Shown here one piece after another: positions 21,289 to 29,927 of a stretch of DNA of 64,000 nt; position 1 is the stretch's first letter, and every line of letters begins with the position of its first letter. The position numbers and the translations under genes are program-made. Below the pieces are notes generated by a model, which was not told where the DNA came from, ran no database searches, and saw only the letters and a list, made by a program, of their open reading frames with translations. The stretch is from an uncultured Christensenellaceae bacterium (GTDB lineage Bacteria; Bacillota; Clostridia; Christensenellales; Pumilibacteraceae). Location of the stretch: the NCBI GenBank assembly GCA_910586925.1, contig CAJUKG010000002.1, positions 1-64,000 on the forward strand, given 5' to 3'.

Positions 21289-22404
21289 ATGTTTGACAGA
21301 ACTAATGACAAATGCGGACGTCGCGTCGTAGCGGCGGCTGTGGTATGCGCACTCGCCATAATAATAGCGGGACTCGCGACGGGCATGGCGGGGGCTTTGC
21401 GGTTGCGCCGCGAAACGCCGCCGACGCAGGACAACATGGCGCAGTACCTGCTCGAAGAAGCGGCGTACAGTCTTAAGAATTCGGTTTCCGCATTGCGGCT
21501 TTGCAATGAAACGGATACAGCGGGCGACGTGGGTCGCACCGCGCTCGTTCACGCCGTACGTGCCGAAACCGCGCTCGAATGTGTCAACGGCGATTTTGCG
21601 GACAACCGAGAAAAAGAGGCGTTCCTCAACGATATATCGACGGTACTGCATACGTACGAGCCTATGGAAGCGGTAAAACTTTCGGATAAGCTGTACGAAT
21701 GTGCGACTCGGTTCTATAACAGCATAGCGAGCGGCGGCGCATTCGAATACAACGGCGAACTGATAGAACATGCGCCAGACGCGCCGAGCGCGGAGATCAC
21801 CGAAGCGGATATAACGAGCGGAAAAGAGCTTGTAACGACCGCGCTCGTCGGCAGCACCGCGGAGTACGTCGGCGCGTTCGACGGACATATCGAATACTAT
21901 ATCGAACGCGACGGCAAGAGCGGTTACGCTTTGGTGTGCGACGGCAAAGTATACGAGTTTTCGTTTATGCGCGACGAGAACGGCGGCGAAACGGACGAGG
22001 AAACCGCGAAGCGGCTCGCGCTCGATATAGCCGAGAAATGCGGTTACGGCAAACTTGCGGTGCGGTGGTGCGAGCTTGTCGGAAAGTCCACGGCGGTGTT
22101 GATGTGCAAGGAATACGACGGCGCGCTCGCATGCGACGATTACGCGACGGCGGTCGTGTTCGGCGGGGAAGTGGTGTCGTTCACCGCGGGGCATTGCGAT
22201 GCGGTGCACGAAAATATCCCCGAGCCGAAGAAAACCGAAATGCAGGCGCGTAGCGGCGCGGCGGGCGGCGAGAACGGCGTGCTCGTAGTTCGCACCGTCA
22301 ACGGCAAAGAGCGTATCTGCTACGAATACCGCGTGGAACTCGACGACGGAGTGCATTTCGTTTACGTGTGTGCCGAGAACGGCAAGCAAATACAGGTAAA
22401 TTAG
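21289..22404 (+). CDS. ypeB: Germination protein YpeB
   Basis: A 371-residue protein beginning 12 bases after sleB with an AAAGGAG site. An N-terminal membrane helix (about 12-37) is followed by a helical region with QDNMAQYLLEEAAYSLKNSVSALRLC, and then three tandem PepSY-like strand-helix modules (residues about 185-365; for example TDEETAKRLALDIAEKCGYG and VVSFTAGHCDAVHENIPEPK). This is the usual form of YpeB, which is needed to hold and stabilise SleB in the spore. The final stretch, GVHFVYVCAENGKQIQ, matches the last PepSY module. The identity rests on architecture and on the sleB-ypeB pairing rather than on strong sequence identity. Confidence 0.85.
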   Translation: MFDRTNDKCGRRVVAAAVVCALAIIIAGLATGMAGALRLRRETPPTQDNMAQYLLEEAAYSLKNSVSALRLCNETDTAGDVGRTALVHAVRAETALECVNGDFADNREKEAFLNDISTVLHTYEPMEAVKLSDKLYECATRFYNSIASGGAFEYNGELIEHAPDAPSAEITEADITSGKELVTTALVGSTAEYVGAFDGHIEYYIERDGKSGYALVCDGKVYEFSFMRDENGGETDEETAKRLALDIAEKCGYGKLAVRWCELVGKSTAVLMCKEYDGALACDDYATAVVFGGEVVSFTAGHCDAVHENIPEPKKTEMQARSGAAGGENGVLVVRTVNGKERICYEYRVELDDGVHFVYVCAENGKQIQVN

Positions 22405-22458
22405 CGGTCGAAAGTTTATTTATTCGCATAATTAAAAAAGTTTTTATGACGTAAAATG

Positions 22459-22487
22459 TTGCAATAATCGCGTGTTTGTGATAGAAT
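22459..22487 (+). promoter_or_regulatory. Promoter of the corA leader
   Basis: TTGCAA, a 17-base spacer and TAGAAT; the predicted start near 22494 lies about ten bases before the leader ATG. Confidence 0.7.
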
Positions 22488-22504
22488 GGTAGTGGAGGAG
22501 AGCA

Positions 22505-22537
22505 ATGGACAGTTCCGACGGTAGTTGTAATAAATGA
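22505..22537 (+). CDS. Possible 10-residue leader peptide upstream of corA
   Basis: A strong GGAGGAG site precedes ATG 22505, which encodes MDSSDGSCNK and a stop. It would be the first translated region of the corA transcript, and the 75 bases after it can fold (GCGGTC near 22560 with GACCGC near 22590) before the corA start, which has no ribosome binding site of its own. Short leader ORFs control Mg2+ transporter genes in enterobacteria (mgtL, corL), but no homology is claimed here. Confidence 0.4.
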   Translation: MDSSDGSCNK

Positions 22538-22613
22538 TATTCGCGTTCGCGGTCATTCCGACTTTTCGTTAAGACGGTGCGGCGGACGCGACCGCCCGTT
22601 GTTAAGCATATTT

Positions 22614-23552
22614 ATGTTGAAAGTATATGCCATGGAAAGCGGCAAGCGCGAACTTGCCGAGCGCGATGCGATTACGCCCGGAACGTGGGTCAATCTCGAG
22701 AATCCTTCCGATCTCGAGGTGGAGCTTGTCAGCAAGGCTACCGGCATTCCCGAGGATATGCTGAAAGCCGCACTCGACGAGGAGGAGAGAGCGCGCATAG
22801 ACGTAGACGACGACGTTACGCTCGTGCTCGTCGACATACCCGTTATCAACGAGGAAAAGGACACGTACGTGTATTCCACCCTGCCGCTCGGCATGGTGTT
22901 CAATAAAGATTATTTCGTTACGGTGTGTTTGCGCGAAACGTCGGTGCTCGGCGATTTCGTCACCAAAGCCATACGCAATTTCGACGTGAACAAGCGCACG
23001 CGGTTCATCTATCAGATACTGTATGTCAACGCGACCAAGTATCTGTATTATCTCAAGCTCATTGACCGCACCGCGAACCGCATACAGCAGTCGTTGCATC
23101 GCGCGCTCAAGAACACCGAGCTTATCAAGCTCCTCGATCTCGACAAAGCACTCGTATACTTTTCCACGTCGCTCAATGCGAACCAAATAGTCATAGACAG
23201 GATACGCTCGCTCTCGACGATAAAACATTACGAGGACGATAACGACCTTCTCGACGACGTAATAATCGAGAACAAACAGGCTATAGAAATGGCGTCCATA
23301 CACCGCGAAGTTTTGGCGGGCACGACGGATACTTTTGCGTCGGTCATTTCCAACAATCAGAACATAGTCATGAAATTGCTTACGGCAATAACGATTTTGC
23401 TCACTATACCGACGCTTATAAGCGGATTGTGGGGAATGAACGTGCTTGTGCCGTTCGCCGAAAATCCGTACGGGTTTTGGATAGTGCTCGGAATAATCGC
23501 GGCGATACTGATTCCCGTCGTGATCATCATGATAAGAAAGCGAATGTTCTGA
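22614..23552 (+). CDS. corA: CorA-family magnesium/metal ion transporter
   Basis: A 312-residue protein. The large cytoplasmic domain carries the family pattern (WVNLENPSDLEVELVSKATGIPEDML, then DDDVTLVLVDIPVI and LPLGMVF). A long helix of about 150-240 is followed by two membrane helices at about 255-275 and 285-305. The signature GMN motif sits in SGLWGMNVLVPFAENPYGF at the end of the first helix. CorA pentamers let Mg2+ (and Co2+ or Ni2+) flow in. The C-terminus is basic (MIRKRMF), as usual. Start at ATG 22614; an in-frame TTG 15 bases earlier and an ATG at 22632 are alternatives, and none has a convincing ribosome binding site. Confidence 0.92.
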   Translation: MLKVYAMESGKRELAERDAITPGTWVNLENPSDLEVELVSKATGIPEDMLKAALDEEERARIDVDDDVTLVLVDIPVINEEKDTYVYSTLPLGMVFNKDYFVTVCLRETSVLGDFVTKAIRNFDVNKRTRFIYQILYVNATKYLYYLKLIDRTANRIQQSLHRALKNTELIKLLDLDKALVYFSTSLNANQIVIDRIRSLSTIKHYEDDNDLLDDVIIENKQAIEMASIHREVLAGTTDTFASVISNNQNIVMKLLTAITILLTIPTLISGLWGMNVLVPFAENPYGFWIVLGIIAAILIPVVIIMIRKRMF

Positions 23553-23612
23553 CGCATAATCGGGAAAACGGTGCGCTTTTGCAAAAAATATTACATATTT
23601 ATTCATTAAGCA

Positions 23613-23641
23613 TTGACAAATCAATGCGGTGGTTGTATAAT
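23613..23641 (+). promoter_or_regulatory. Promoter of the acidic-repeat membrane protein
   Basis: TTGACA, a 17-base spacer and TATAAT. The -10 box ends six bases before the start codon at 23648, leaving no room for a ribosome binding site. Confidence 0.75.
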
Positions 23642-23647
23642 TGAAAT

Positions 23648-25153
23648 ATGATTGACTGGAGTAAAATCTTCAATATAGCTTTCGTCGCGGGTGCGGGTGT
23701 TCTCGCGCTGTTTTTGCTCGTTTCGACGATAGCGGTTGCGGTCAAGGGCAAGCGCAAGTGCAATGCGTTCGACGTCATTTTGCGCATAGTCTCCACCCTC
23801 GTTTTCGCGGCGTCGACGGTCATGTTTGCCGCCGCCGTACTGTGTATGCTGTCCGGTCCCGTGCGCATAGCGACGGAACCCGCGCCCACGCTGTTCTTTA
23901 ACGATTTTACATACGTATTGCCGATCCCCGATCTGTTCGTGCTTCTTTCGACGACGATCGGCTCGGAAATCGCGATCGTGCTGTTCCTGTTCAGCCTTGT
24001 AACGCTAATCGTGGACTGCCTCGTCGCGAATAAGAAAAGCGATAAGAAGAAGGCGAAACAGCCTGCGGTCAAAAAGACCCCCGAACAGCTCAAACGCGAA
24101 GCCGAACTCGATCGCATACGCAGAATAGGCGAATCCGCCGTCAAAAAGACCAACGAAGCCGCGCGCGCGGCTGAAGCGCAACAATCGCAACAACAGCCGC
24201 AACGACCCGAAGAAGTCGTAGGCGTTGCCGAAGAACCCGCCGCCGATTGGCGCGATAAACGGGAAGAAAAGCCTGCGGAGTTTGTCGGGCTTGCTTCCGA
24301 TTCCGATACCGAGTTCGACAGTTTCGACAGCTTCGACGAACAGCCCGATGAAGCAGAGGACGAACAGCCCGAGGAGATCGTCGAGGAAGCAGAGAACGAA
24401 CAACCCGAGGAAATCGTCGAGGAAGCAGAGGACGAACGACCCGAGGAAATCGTCGAGGATATAGAGGACGAACGACCCGAAGAAGTTGTCGAGGATATAG
24501 AGGACGAACGACCCGAAGAAGTTGTCGAGGAAGCAGAGGACGAGCAACCCGAGGAGATCGTCGAGGAAGCAGAGGACGAACAACCCGAGGAAATCGTCGA
24601 GGATATAGAGGACGAACAGCCCGAGGAAATCGTTGAGGATATAGAGGATGAACAGCCCGAGGAAGAACCGCGGGTTGCGGCGTATAAAGATGACGGCTAT
24701 GACGATATTGCGCCGGACAGGGATATTTATATTCCCGAAATTCGCACTATAAATAAGCAGACGGACGACGATCCCGAACTTAAACCGAGCAAGAAGGCGA
24801 CGCCGAAAAAATCGGGGTCGAGCGGTTCGCGTGCTTCTTCCAAAAGCGGTACGAAAAAGCCTGCGGCGAAAAAGACGTCGAGCACGGCACGCAAGTCGAG
24901 CTCGGGCGGTGCGGCGCGTAAGCCCGCGGCGAGCGGAACGCGCAAGCCGACGTCATCGCGCAGTGCGACGCCTCGTCGGCGAGATACGGCGGCGACGGAA
25001 GTGCCCGAGGAGAAGAAACTGCCCGTGACGCGGCGGTACGTGATCCTCGACAGGCGGAACGCGGTCAATATGTTCGGTGAGTATTTGCGCGAGCGCAACA
25101 AAGCCGAAAAAGAAAAATTGCAGTCGTCAATCAATACTATTATTATAGAATAG
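23648..25153 (+). CDS. Membrane protein with acidic 12-residue tandem repeats and basic tail
   Basis: A protein of 501 residues. Three membrane helices lie at about 8-30, 42-65 and 92-125. A basic helical segment (Lys/Ala/Gln-rich, 130-190) leads to a low-complexity acidic region at about 235-343, where a 12-residue unit (EDEQPEEIVEEA-like) is repeated nine times. After a short spacer there is a strongly basic Ser/Lys/Arg/Ala stretch (about 378-450, KKPAAKKTSSTARKSS-like) and a conserved-looking end, VTRRYVILDRRNAVNMFGEYLRERNKAEKE. The charge blocks suggest a bridge between the membrane and a nucleic acid or another charged surface. I recognise no family. The ATG has no ribosome binding site and lies next to the -10 box. 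Confidence 0.7.
   Translation: MIDWSKIFNIAFVAGAGVLALFLLVSTIAVAVKGKRKCNAFDVILRIVSTLVFAASTVMFAAAVLCMLSGPVRIATEPAPTLFFNDFTYVLPIPDLFVLLSTTIGSEIAIVLFLFSLVTLIVDCLVANKKSDKKKAKQPAVKKTPEQLKREAELDRIRRIGESAVKKTNEAARAAEAQQSQQQPQRPEEVVGVAEEPAADWRDKREEKPAEFVGLASDSDTEFDSFDSFDEQPDEAEDEQPEEIVEEAENEQPEEIVEEAEDERPEEIVEDIEDERPEEVVEDIEDERPEEVVEEAEDEQPEEIVEEAEDEQPEEIVEDIEDEQPEEIVEDIEDEQPEEEPRVAAYKDDGYDDIAPDRDIYIPEIRTINKQTDDDPELKPSKKATPKKSGSSGSRASSKSGTKKPAAKKTSSTARKSSSGGAARKPAASGTRKPTSSRSATPRRRDTAATEVPEEKKLPVTRRYVILDRRNAVNMFGEYLRERNKAEKEKLQSSINTIIIE
24353..24676 (+). repeat. Nine tandem 36-base repeats encoding EDEQPEEIVEEA-like units
   Basis: The 36-base unit varies in two places: Gln or Arg at position 5 and EEA or EDI at the unit end. 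The pattern of variants (A, A, A, I, I, A, A, I, I at the first position) looks like duplication of larger blocks. Copy number is likely to vary between strains by slippage. Confidence 0.85.
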
Positions 25154-25209
25154 TTTTTTCGCGTCGGAAAGCGTAAGCGGCGCGAGTATCATACACACGG
25201 AGGGGCAAA

Positions 25210-26160
25210 ATGTATTGTATCGGTATTGACATAGGTGGCATGTCTATCAAAGCCGGTATTGTCGATAAGCGCGGCAATATCGTCAAGAAGAACACCGTTG
25301 TGACGGACGTCGAGGGCGGTCCGAAGAAGATCATCGACGACATAGGCAAACTTATTTTGTCTATCGTCGATTTGTCGGACAGGGATTTCGTCGGCATCGG
25401 CATCGGGTGTCCGGGCGCGGTCAATTCCGCGGCGGGAACGGTGGATTGCGCGTATAATCTGAAATGGCGCAACGTCGCGCTCGCGGAAGAACTCACGCGC
25501 ATAGTCAACCGTCCTATACGCGTCGGCAACGACGCCAACGTCGCCGCGCTCGGCGAAAGCATGTACGGCGCGGGCAGAATGTACACCGACACCGTCGTTC
25601 TCACGCTCGGCACCGGCGTCGGCGGCGGCGTGGTGCTCGGCGGCAAGCTGTATGACGGGAACGAAGGCAAGGGCGGCGAACTCGGGCACATGGTGATCAA
25701 CTTCGACGGCGAACCGTGCACGTGCGGCAGGACGGGCTGTTTGGAAGCGTACTGCAGTGCCACCGCGCTTATGCGCGATACGCGCCGCGCCATGCAAGCG
25801 CATCCCGAATCTCTTATGTGGAAATTTTCGCCCACGCTCGAGGAGGTCAGCGGACTGACTTCGTTCGAGTGTTGCAAAAAGGGCGACGCGGCGGCGAAAG
25901 CCGTAGTCGATAATTATATCAGGTACTTGGGCGAGGGCATGCTCAATTTCGCGAATATTTTCCGTCCGCAGGCGATAATCCTCGGCGGCGGCGTATGCGG
26001 ACAGGGCGATTATCTCGTGGACAAACTCAAAGATTACTGCGTCAAGCGCGATTACGGGTTTGCGGGCATGCCGCGGTTCGACATTCTCATCGCACAACTC
26101 GGCAACGACGCGGGCGTCGTCGGTGCGGCGGCTCTCATTTACGAACTGCTTGCCAAATAA
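25210..26160 (+). CDS. ROK-family sugar kinase (glucokinase-like)
   Basis: A 316-residue protein that phosphorylates a hexose, most likely glucose, at the 6-OH using ATP. It starts CIGIDIGGMSIKAGIVD (phosphate-1 motif DIGG), has GIGCPGAVN, the catalytic pair in VGNDANVAALGE at about 98-109, LGTGVGGGVVLGGKL, the substrate Glu-His GGELGHMVI, and the ROK zinc site CTCGRTGCLEAYCS at about 173-186. ILGGGV and GNDAGVVGAA close the protein. The length fits ROK glucokinases of Firmicutes. A strong ACGGAGG site precedes the ATG. It is a single gene between two unrelated transcription units. Confidence 0.93.
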   Translation: MYCIGIDIGGMSIKAGIVDKRGNIVKKNTVVTDVEGGPKKIIDDIGKLILSIVDLSDRDFVGIGIGCPGAVNSAAGTVDCAYNLKWRNVALAEELTRIVNRPIRVGNDANVAALGESMYGAGRMYTDTVVLTLGTGVGGGVVLGGKLYDGNEGKGGELGHMVINFDGEPCTCGRTGCLEAYCSATALMRDTRRAMQAHPESLMWKFSPTLEEVSGLTSFECCKKGDAAAKAVVDNYIRYLGEGMLNFANIFRPQAIILGGGVCGQGDYLVDKLKDYCVKRDYGFAGMPRFDILIAQLGNDAGVVGAAALIYELLAK

Positions 26161-26290
26161 ATATATTTGCGTGCGAATGGAAAATTTTACCGTATTAGCA
26201 GAATACCGACAAAATATGCGAAAAATCGTTACGCGTTTTGCGGCATAATGTTATTGCGATAAATTACTACATTATCAAGGAGTGCAAATT

Positions 26291-26830
26291 ATGAAAAATC
26301 TCAAAGGTACGAAAACCGAAGAAAATCTTATGACCGCGTTCTCGGGCGAGAGCATGGCGCGCAATAAGTACGACTATTATGCGTCCAAGGCGAAGAAGGA
26401 CGGTTACGAGCAGATCGCGGCTGTTTTCGCGGAGACCGCCGCCAACGAGAAAGAGCATGCCAAGATTTGGTTCAAACTGCTTCACGACGGCATCGCCGAT
26501 ACTTTGACCAACCTCAACGACGCCGCGAACGGCGAGCATTTCGAGTGGACGGACATGTATAAGACGTTCGCCGAAGAAGCGGACAGGGAAGGCTTCGCGT
26601 CCATTGCCGAGCTTTTCCGCAAGGTCGCCGCGATCGAAAAAACGCACGAGGAACGCTATGTCAAGCTCGCCGCGAATATCGAGAAGAACGAAGTGTTCAA
26701 GAAAGGCGTGCAGGTAGTTTGGGTGTGCTTGAACTGCGGGCATATGGTCGTCGGCGACGCCGCGCCCACGGTGTGTCCGGTGTGCGCCCACCCGCAGTCG
26801 TACTTCGCAATGAAAGCCGAAAATTATTGA
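26291..26830 (+). CDS. rbr: Rubrerythrin
   Basis: A 179-residue non-haem iron protein that reduces hydrogen peroxide in anaerobes. Residues 1-135 are a ferritin-like four-helix bundle with the di-iron Glu/His ligands in TEENLMTAFSGESMARNKY, AETAANEKEHAKIWF and AAIEKTHEERY. Residues 145-179 are the rubredoxin-like tail with two iron-binding pairs, CLNCGHMVVG and CPVCAHPQSYF. Start at ATG 26291, preceded by AAGGAG. It stands alone; the 130 bases upstream hold no clear promoter match. Its presence indicates an anaerobic lifestyle with some oxygen exposure. Confidence 0.96.
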   Translation: MKNLKGTKTEENLMTAFSGESMARNKYDYYASKAKKDGYEQIAAVFAETAANEKEHAKIWFKLLHDGIADTLTNLNDAANGEHFEWTDMYKTFAEEADREGFASIAELFRKVAAIEKTHEERYVKLAANIEKNEVFKKGVQVVWVCLNCGHMVVGDAAPTVCPVCAHPQSYFAMKAENY

Positions 26831-26994
26831 TATACGGCTTCGGGTCGCGGTGTCCGATATTTTCGTGCATCGCGAAATGCAACGACCTTTGCGCATGTGC
26901 GTAACGGGAAATACGATCGGAATAATCGCCGTCGCGGATACAAACGCGGCGGCTTTTGCTTTCGGAAAATATCGAGGGTATATTATGCAATTTA

Positions 26995-27023
26995 TTGACA
27001 AGCGCGGACGCGTGTTGTATAAT
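26995..27023 (+). promoter_or_regulatory. Promoter of the AAA+ gene
   Basis: TTGACA, a 17-base spacer and TATAAT, about 75 bases before the ATG at 27098. The 164 bases between the rubrerythrin stop and this promoter show nothing else I can support. Confidence 0.8.
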
Positions 27024-27097
27024 ATGTATTGTTATACGATCGCATGCGCTTGAGTTTTGCGGTTTATCGTTAAAATATTTTCGGAGTCTGTAATATC

Positions 27098-29260
27098 ATG
27101 AAATTTACGATGGTCGTTACTTTCAATAGGGATTGGGTGCTTAAACACAGCACCGACGAAACGCTGTATACGAACAATATAATCAGTGCCGTCGACGGAC
27201 TTGCCGCCGCTTACGAGCTTGAACATTCGTCTATGACGAGGGTCGAGTTTACCGTTACGTCGGATATGAAGCCCGACGAGTTCAAAAAAGAATTGTTCAA
27301 CGTGCTCGGCGAACTGTATCACGAAACCATCGACGACAGCATACTCGGCGTGGAGAGCGCGCTCGTCGAAGACAACGTGCAGTCCGAAAAGTCGGAGGTC
27401 GCGGCGACGGAAGGCGGCAGCGACGACGCGGACGAAGAACAGACCGACCGCAAAAAGACGACGGCGCAGTACGCCGATCTGATGCGCAGACTTCACAGTC
27501 TTGCCGACGGTTCGGCGGAGAGCGATGACGACGGCGAGGCGGGCGACGCCGAAGCCGCGCGTGCCGCACAGAAAGCGCGAAGCGATAAAAAACGTGCGGC
27601 GGAAGAAGTGCTTTCGGAAATAGACAGACTGCCCGGTTCGCGCGAATTCAAGGAGCTTTGTTACGAGTTCGCCGAGGTCGCGCCCGTATTGTGCGAGAGC
27701 GGCACGGTCGACGCGTTTGCTTCGCGCGGTTATCTGTTTGTAATAAACGAGGGTTGCGGGTTGCAGAACGATCTCGCGCTGTTCGGCAAGCTGATCTCGG
27801 CATGCAACGTATTGCAGATGGCGAAGCGTTCGGTGATCGAGGCGTCGCTCGGTCCGGTCAAAGAAAGCGACGAGCCGTACGAGAATATCATGCGCACGCT
27901 GCGGATGAACGATTACTCGGATGCGAAACAGTTTTTGGTGGTCGACTTGAGCGAATGGCTCAACGCCACCGACAGTCGGCACTTCAAGAATTTCCTCGTC
28001 GCGCTTTCCAAACAGGAGTCTTTTATCCCCGTTTTCCGTATCCCGTATGTGGATAAGTACGTGCAGGACAAAATTTTCGCGTCGCTTTCGGACGTGCTGT
28101 TTATTCGTCGGGTAGTCGTGCCGCCGTACAGCCGTGCGGAAATGGAGGAGTACGCGAAGCGTGCGTTCGAGCATTACGGCTACTCGCTCAATAAGGCGGC
28201 GTGGTCCACGTTCTTCACGCGTATAGAAAACGAGCATGCGGACGGCAAGTTCTACGGACTCGATACCGTGCGCAAAGTTGTCATGGAATTGCTGTACAGC
28301 AAGCAGGTTTTCGACGCGAAGAATTTGCGCAGGAAAAAAGCGGCGACGATAGACAGAGACGGCAAGAAAGTAATAGACGGTCGCGCCGCCGCGCCAATAC
28401 TCGAAGGGTTCGAGAATACCGAGTTCGGTACCGACGCACTCAAAAAACTCGTCGGCAGCGACAGGCTCGAACGTCGCATAAACGAGATAGTCGCGCAAAT
28501 CGAACTCGCCGTAAAGTCGGGCGGCGAGCGACCTTGCATCCATATGCAGTTCGTCGGAAATCCCGGTACCGGCAAAACGACGGTCGCGCGCATAGTCGGC
28601 AGGATCCTCAAAGAACGCGGCATACTTTCCGTAGGTAACTTCTTCGAACATTCGGGCAGAGATTTTTGCGGCAAGTATATAGGCGAAACCGCGCCCAAGA
28701 CTTCGGGCATGTGCCGCGACGCGTACGGCTCGGTCATGTTCATCGACGAAGCGTATTCGCTGTTCCGCGGCGACGGAAGCGATCGCGATTACGGCAGGGA
28801 AGCTCTCGATACCCTCATTGCCGAAATGGAAAACCACCGCAGCGATTTCGTAGTCATTATGGCGGGTTACACCGACGATATGAAAAAGATGATGACGGGC
28901 AATGCGGGGCTTGCGAGCCGCGTGCCGTATACGATAGAATTCCCCAATTTCACCCGCGACGAACTGTACGACATATTCGCGTCGTTCACCGCGAAAGTCA
29001 CGTGCGACGACGACGTGCTCGACGCCGCGCGGAAGTATTTCGACGGCTTGCCCGCAACCGTGCTCGAGTCGAAGGAATTCAGCAACGCGCGTTTCGTGCG
29101 CAATCTTTTCGAGCGCACTTGGGCTAAAGCGTGCACGCGCTGTCAGCTCGGCGGCAAGAGCGACGTGTCGCTCGTCAAAGACGATTTCGAGCGCGCGACA
29201 AGCGACGGCGAGTTCAAGTTCGACGGGCAGGGCAGGAGCAGAATAGGATTCAGAGTTTAA
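27098..29260 (+). CDS. AAA+ ATPase of the CbbX/SpoVK type with a long N-terminal half
   Basis: A protein of 720 residues. The C-terminal AAA+ module (about 455-710) is clear: Walker A FVGNPGTGKTTVARIVG at about 485, a pore-loop-like FFEHSGRDFCGKYIGETAPKT, Walker B SVMFIDEAYSLF at about 545, and sensor/Arg-finger region NAGLASRVPYTIEFPNFT. This is the CbbX/CfxQ/SpoVK branch. The first 130 residues form a separate alpha/beta domain ending in an acidic linker. Residues 165-430 may be a second, decayed AAA+ domain: YLFVINEGCGLQNDLALFGKL where Walker A would be, FLVVDLSEWLN for Walker B, and a helical lid. The gene could serve in sporulation (SpoVK) or in envelope remodelling. A CGGAG site lies at some distance before the ATG. 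Confidence 0.8.
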   Translation: MKFTMVVTFNRDWVLKHSTDETLYTNNIISAVDGLAAAYELEHSSMTRVEFTVTSDMKPDEFKKELFNVLGELYHETIDDSILGVESALVEDNVQSEKSEVAATEGGSDDADEEQTDRKKTTAQYADLMRRLHSLADGSAESDDDGEAGDAEAARAAQKARSDKKRAAEEVLSEIDRLPGSREFKELCYEFAEVAPVLCESGTVDAFASRGYLFVINEGCGLQNDLALFGKLISACNVLQMAKRSVIEASLGPVKESDEPYENIMRTLRMNDYSDAKQFLVVDLSEWLNATDSRHFKNFLVALSKQESFIPVFRIPYVDKYVQDKIFASLSDVLFIRRVVVPPYSRAEMEEYAKRAFEHYGYSLNKAAWSTFFTRIENEHADGKFYGLDTVRKVVMELLYSKQVFDAKNLRRKKAATIDRDGKKVIDGRAAAPILEGFENTEFGTDALKKLVGSDRLERRINEIVAQIELAVKSGGERPCIHMQFVGNPGTGKTTVARIVGRILKERGILSVGNFFEHSGRDFCGKYIGETAPKTSGMCRDAYGSVMFIDEAYSLFRGDGSDRDYGREALDTLIAEMENHRSDFVVIMAGYTDDMKKMMTGNAGLASRVPYTIEFPNFTRDELYDIFASFTAKVTCDDDVLDAARKYFDGLPATVLESKEFSNARFVRNLFERTWAKACTRCQLGGKSDVSLVKDDFERATSDGEFKFDGQGRSRIGFRV

Positions 29261-29312
29261 TTAACAATTAATAATTAATAATTAAAAATTAATGATTGAG
29301 GATAAATTGCGG
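29261..29312. repeat. AT-rich extragenic repeat
   Basis: Tandem TTAATTATTAAT-type units ending in GATTGAGGATAAATT. Closely related to copies at 37499 and 49228. It begins at the AAA+ stop codon. Confidence 0.7.
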
Positions 29313-29548
29313 AACCGAGAATCAGTTTCGCAGTAAAGATAATTTATTATTTCGACAATATTTTTTATTCGTTTTTCGGTGTGCCGAGCACGTCACGCCC
29401 TACAGAAGCGTGTATGACGTTTCCGATAGATGTAGGGCACGGCGTCCCCGACGTGCCGCGATATAGATAAGAAAAAAATAAAAAGGCATGACGGCGTGAA
29501 AAAAATGCAAAAACACGAAAGAATTTGTAAAACCTGTATTAAATTCGC
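29313..29548. other. Repeat-rich spacer before rpoB promoter
   Basis: This 236-base stretch holds a GTGCCGAGCACGTCACGCC segment (29382) and the GC-rich repeat at 29431. I see no gene, tRNA or riboswitch. Confidence 0.5.
29431..29459. repeat. GC-rich palindromic extragenic repeat, copy 1
   Basis: The 29-base string starting TGTAGGGCACGGCGTCCCC is identical at 37751-37779. It contains GGCACG and its complement CGTGCC around a ten-base loop, like REP elements. Copies lie on either side of rpoBC. Confidence 0.8.
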
Positions 29549-29577
29549 TTGACGCGGTTGACTTTTTGTGATACAAT
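29549..29577 (+). promoter_or_regulatory. rpoBC promoter
   Basis: TTGACG, a 17-base spacer and TACAAT. The predicted start near 29584 gives a leader of about 340 bases before rpoB, long enough for attenuation or autoregulation. The leader contains no gene I can support. Confidence 0.7.
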
Positions 29578-29927
29578 AACAAAATGCGTAGTATGCCTTT
29601 TAGCATGCTGTGCAGAAAATCAACATAAAGAGAGCAGATTCGGTTGTCAATCACTGTTTTCATTTAATAGCGTGAAATCGCGGGACGGTAGTGTTATCGC
29701 TCCGCTTTTGTCGCGCTTTTTTGTTCGACGGTCAAATTGTTGCCAAACCGTGTCGTTCGGCTGTGGTTTTGCCTCCGTCAACCGACGAAAACGCTTCTTT
29801 ATATTTCCGGTTTTCCGCGTCGTGTCTTTGTATTCTATATTAAATATAGAAAGCGCGACGGGCGCACGTCGGCTATGTTACCGACGCGACGCCGCAGATA
29901 AAATAAATAACCTAATTAGGAGTTTGT

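Noticed and set aside
22405..22598. An M-box magnesium riboswitch upstream of corA
   Set aside because: The leader is short and shows none of the conserved M-box loops that I know; only a leader ORF and a hairpin are visible.
24353..24676. Regular 36-base repeats that might suggest a CRISPR array
   Set aside because: The repeats are directly contiguous with no unique spacers and encode an in-frame acidic peptide.
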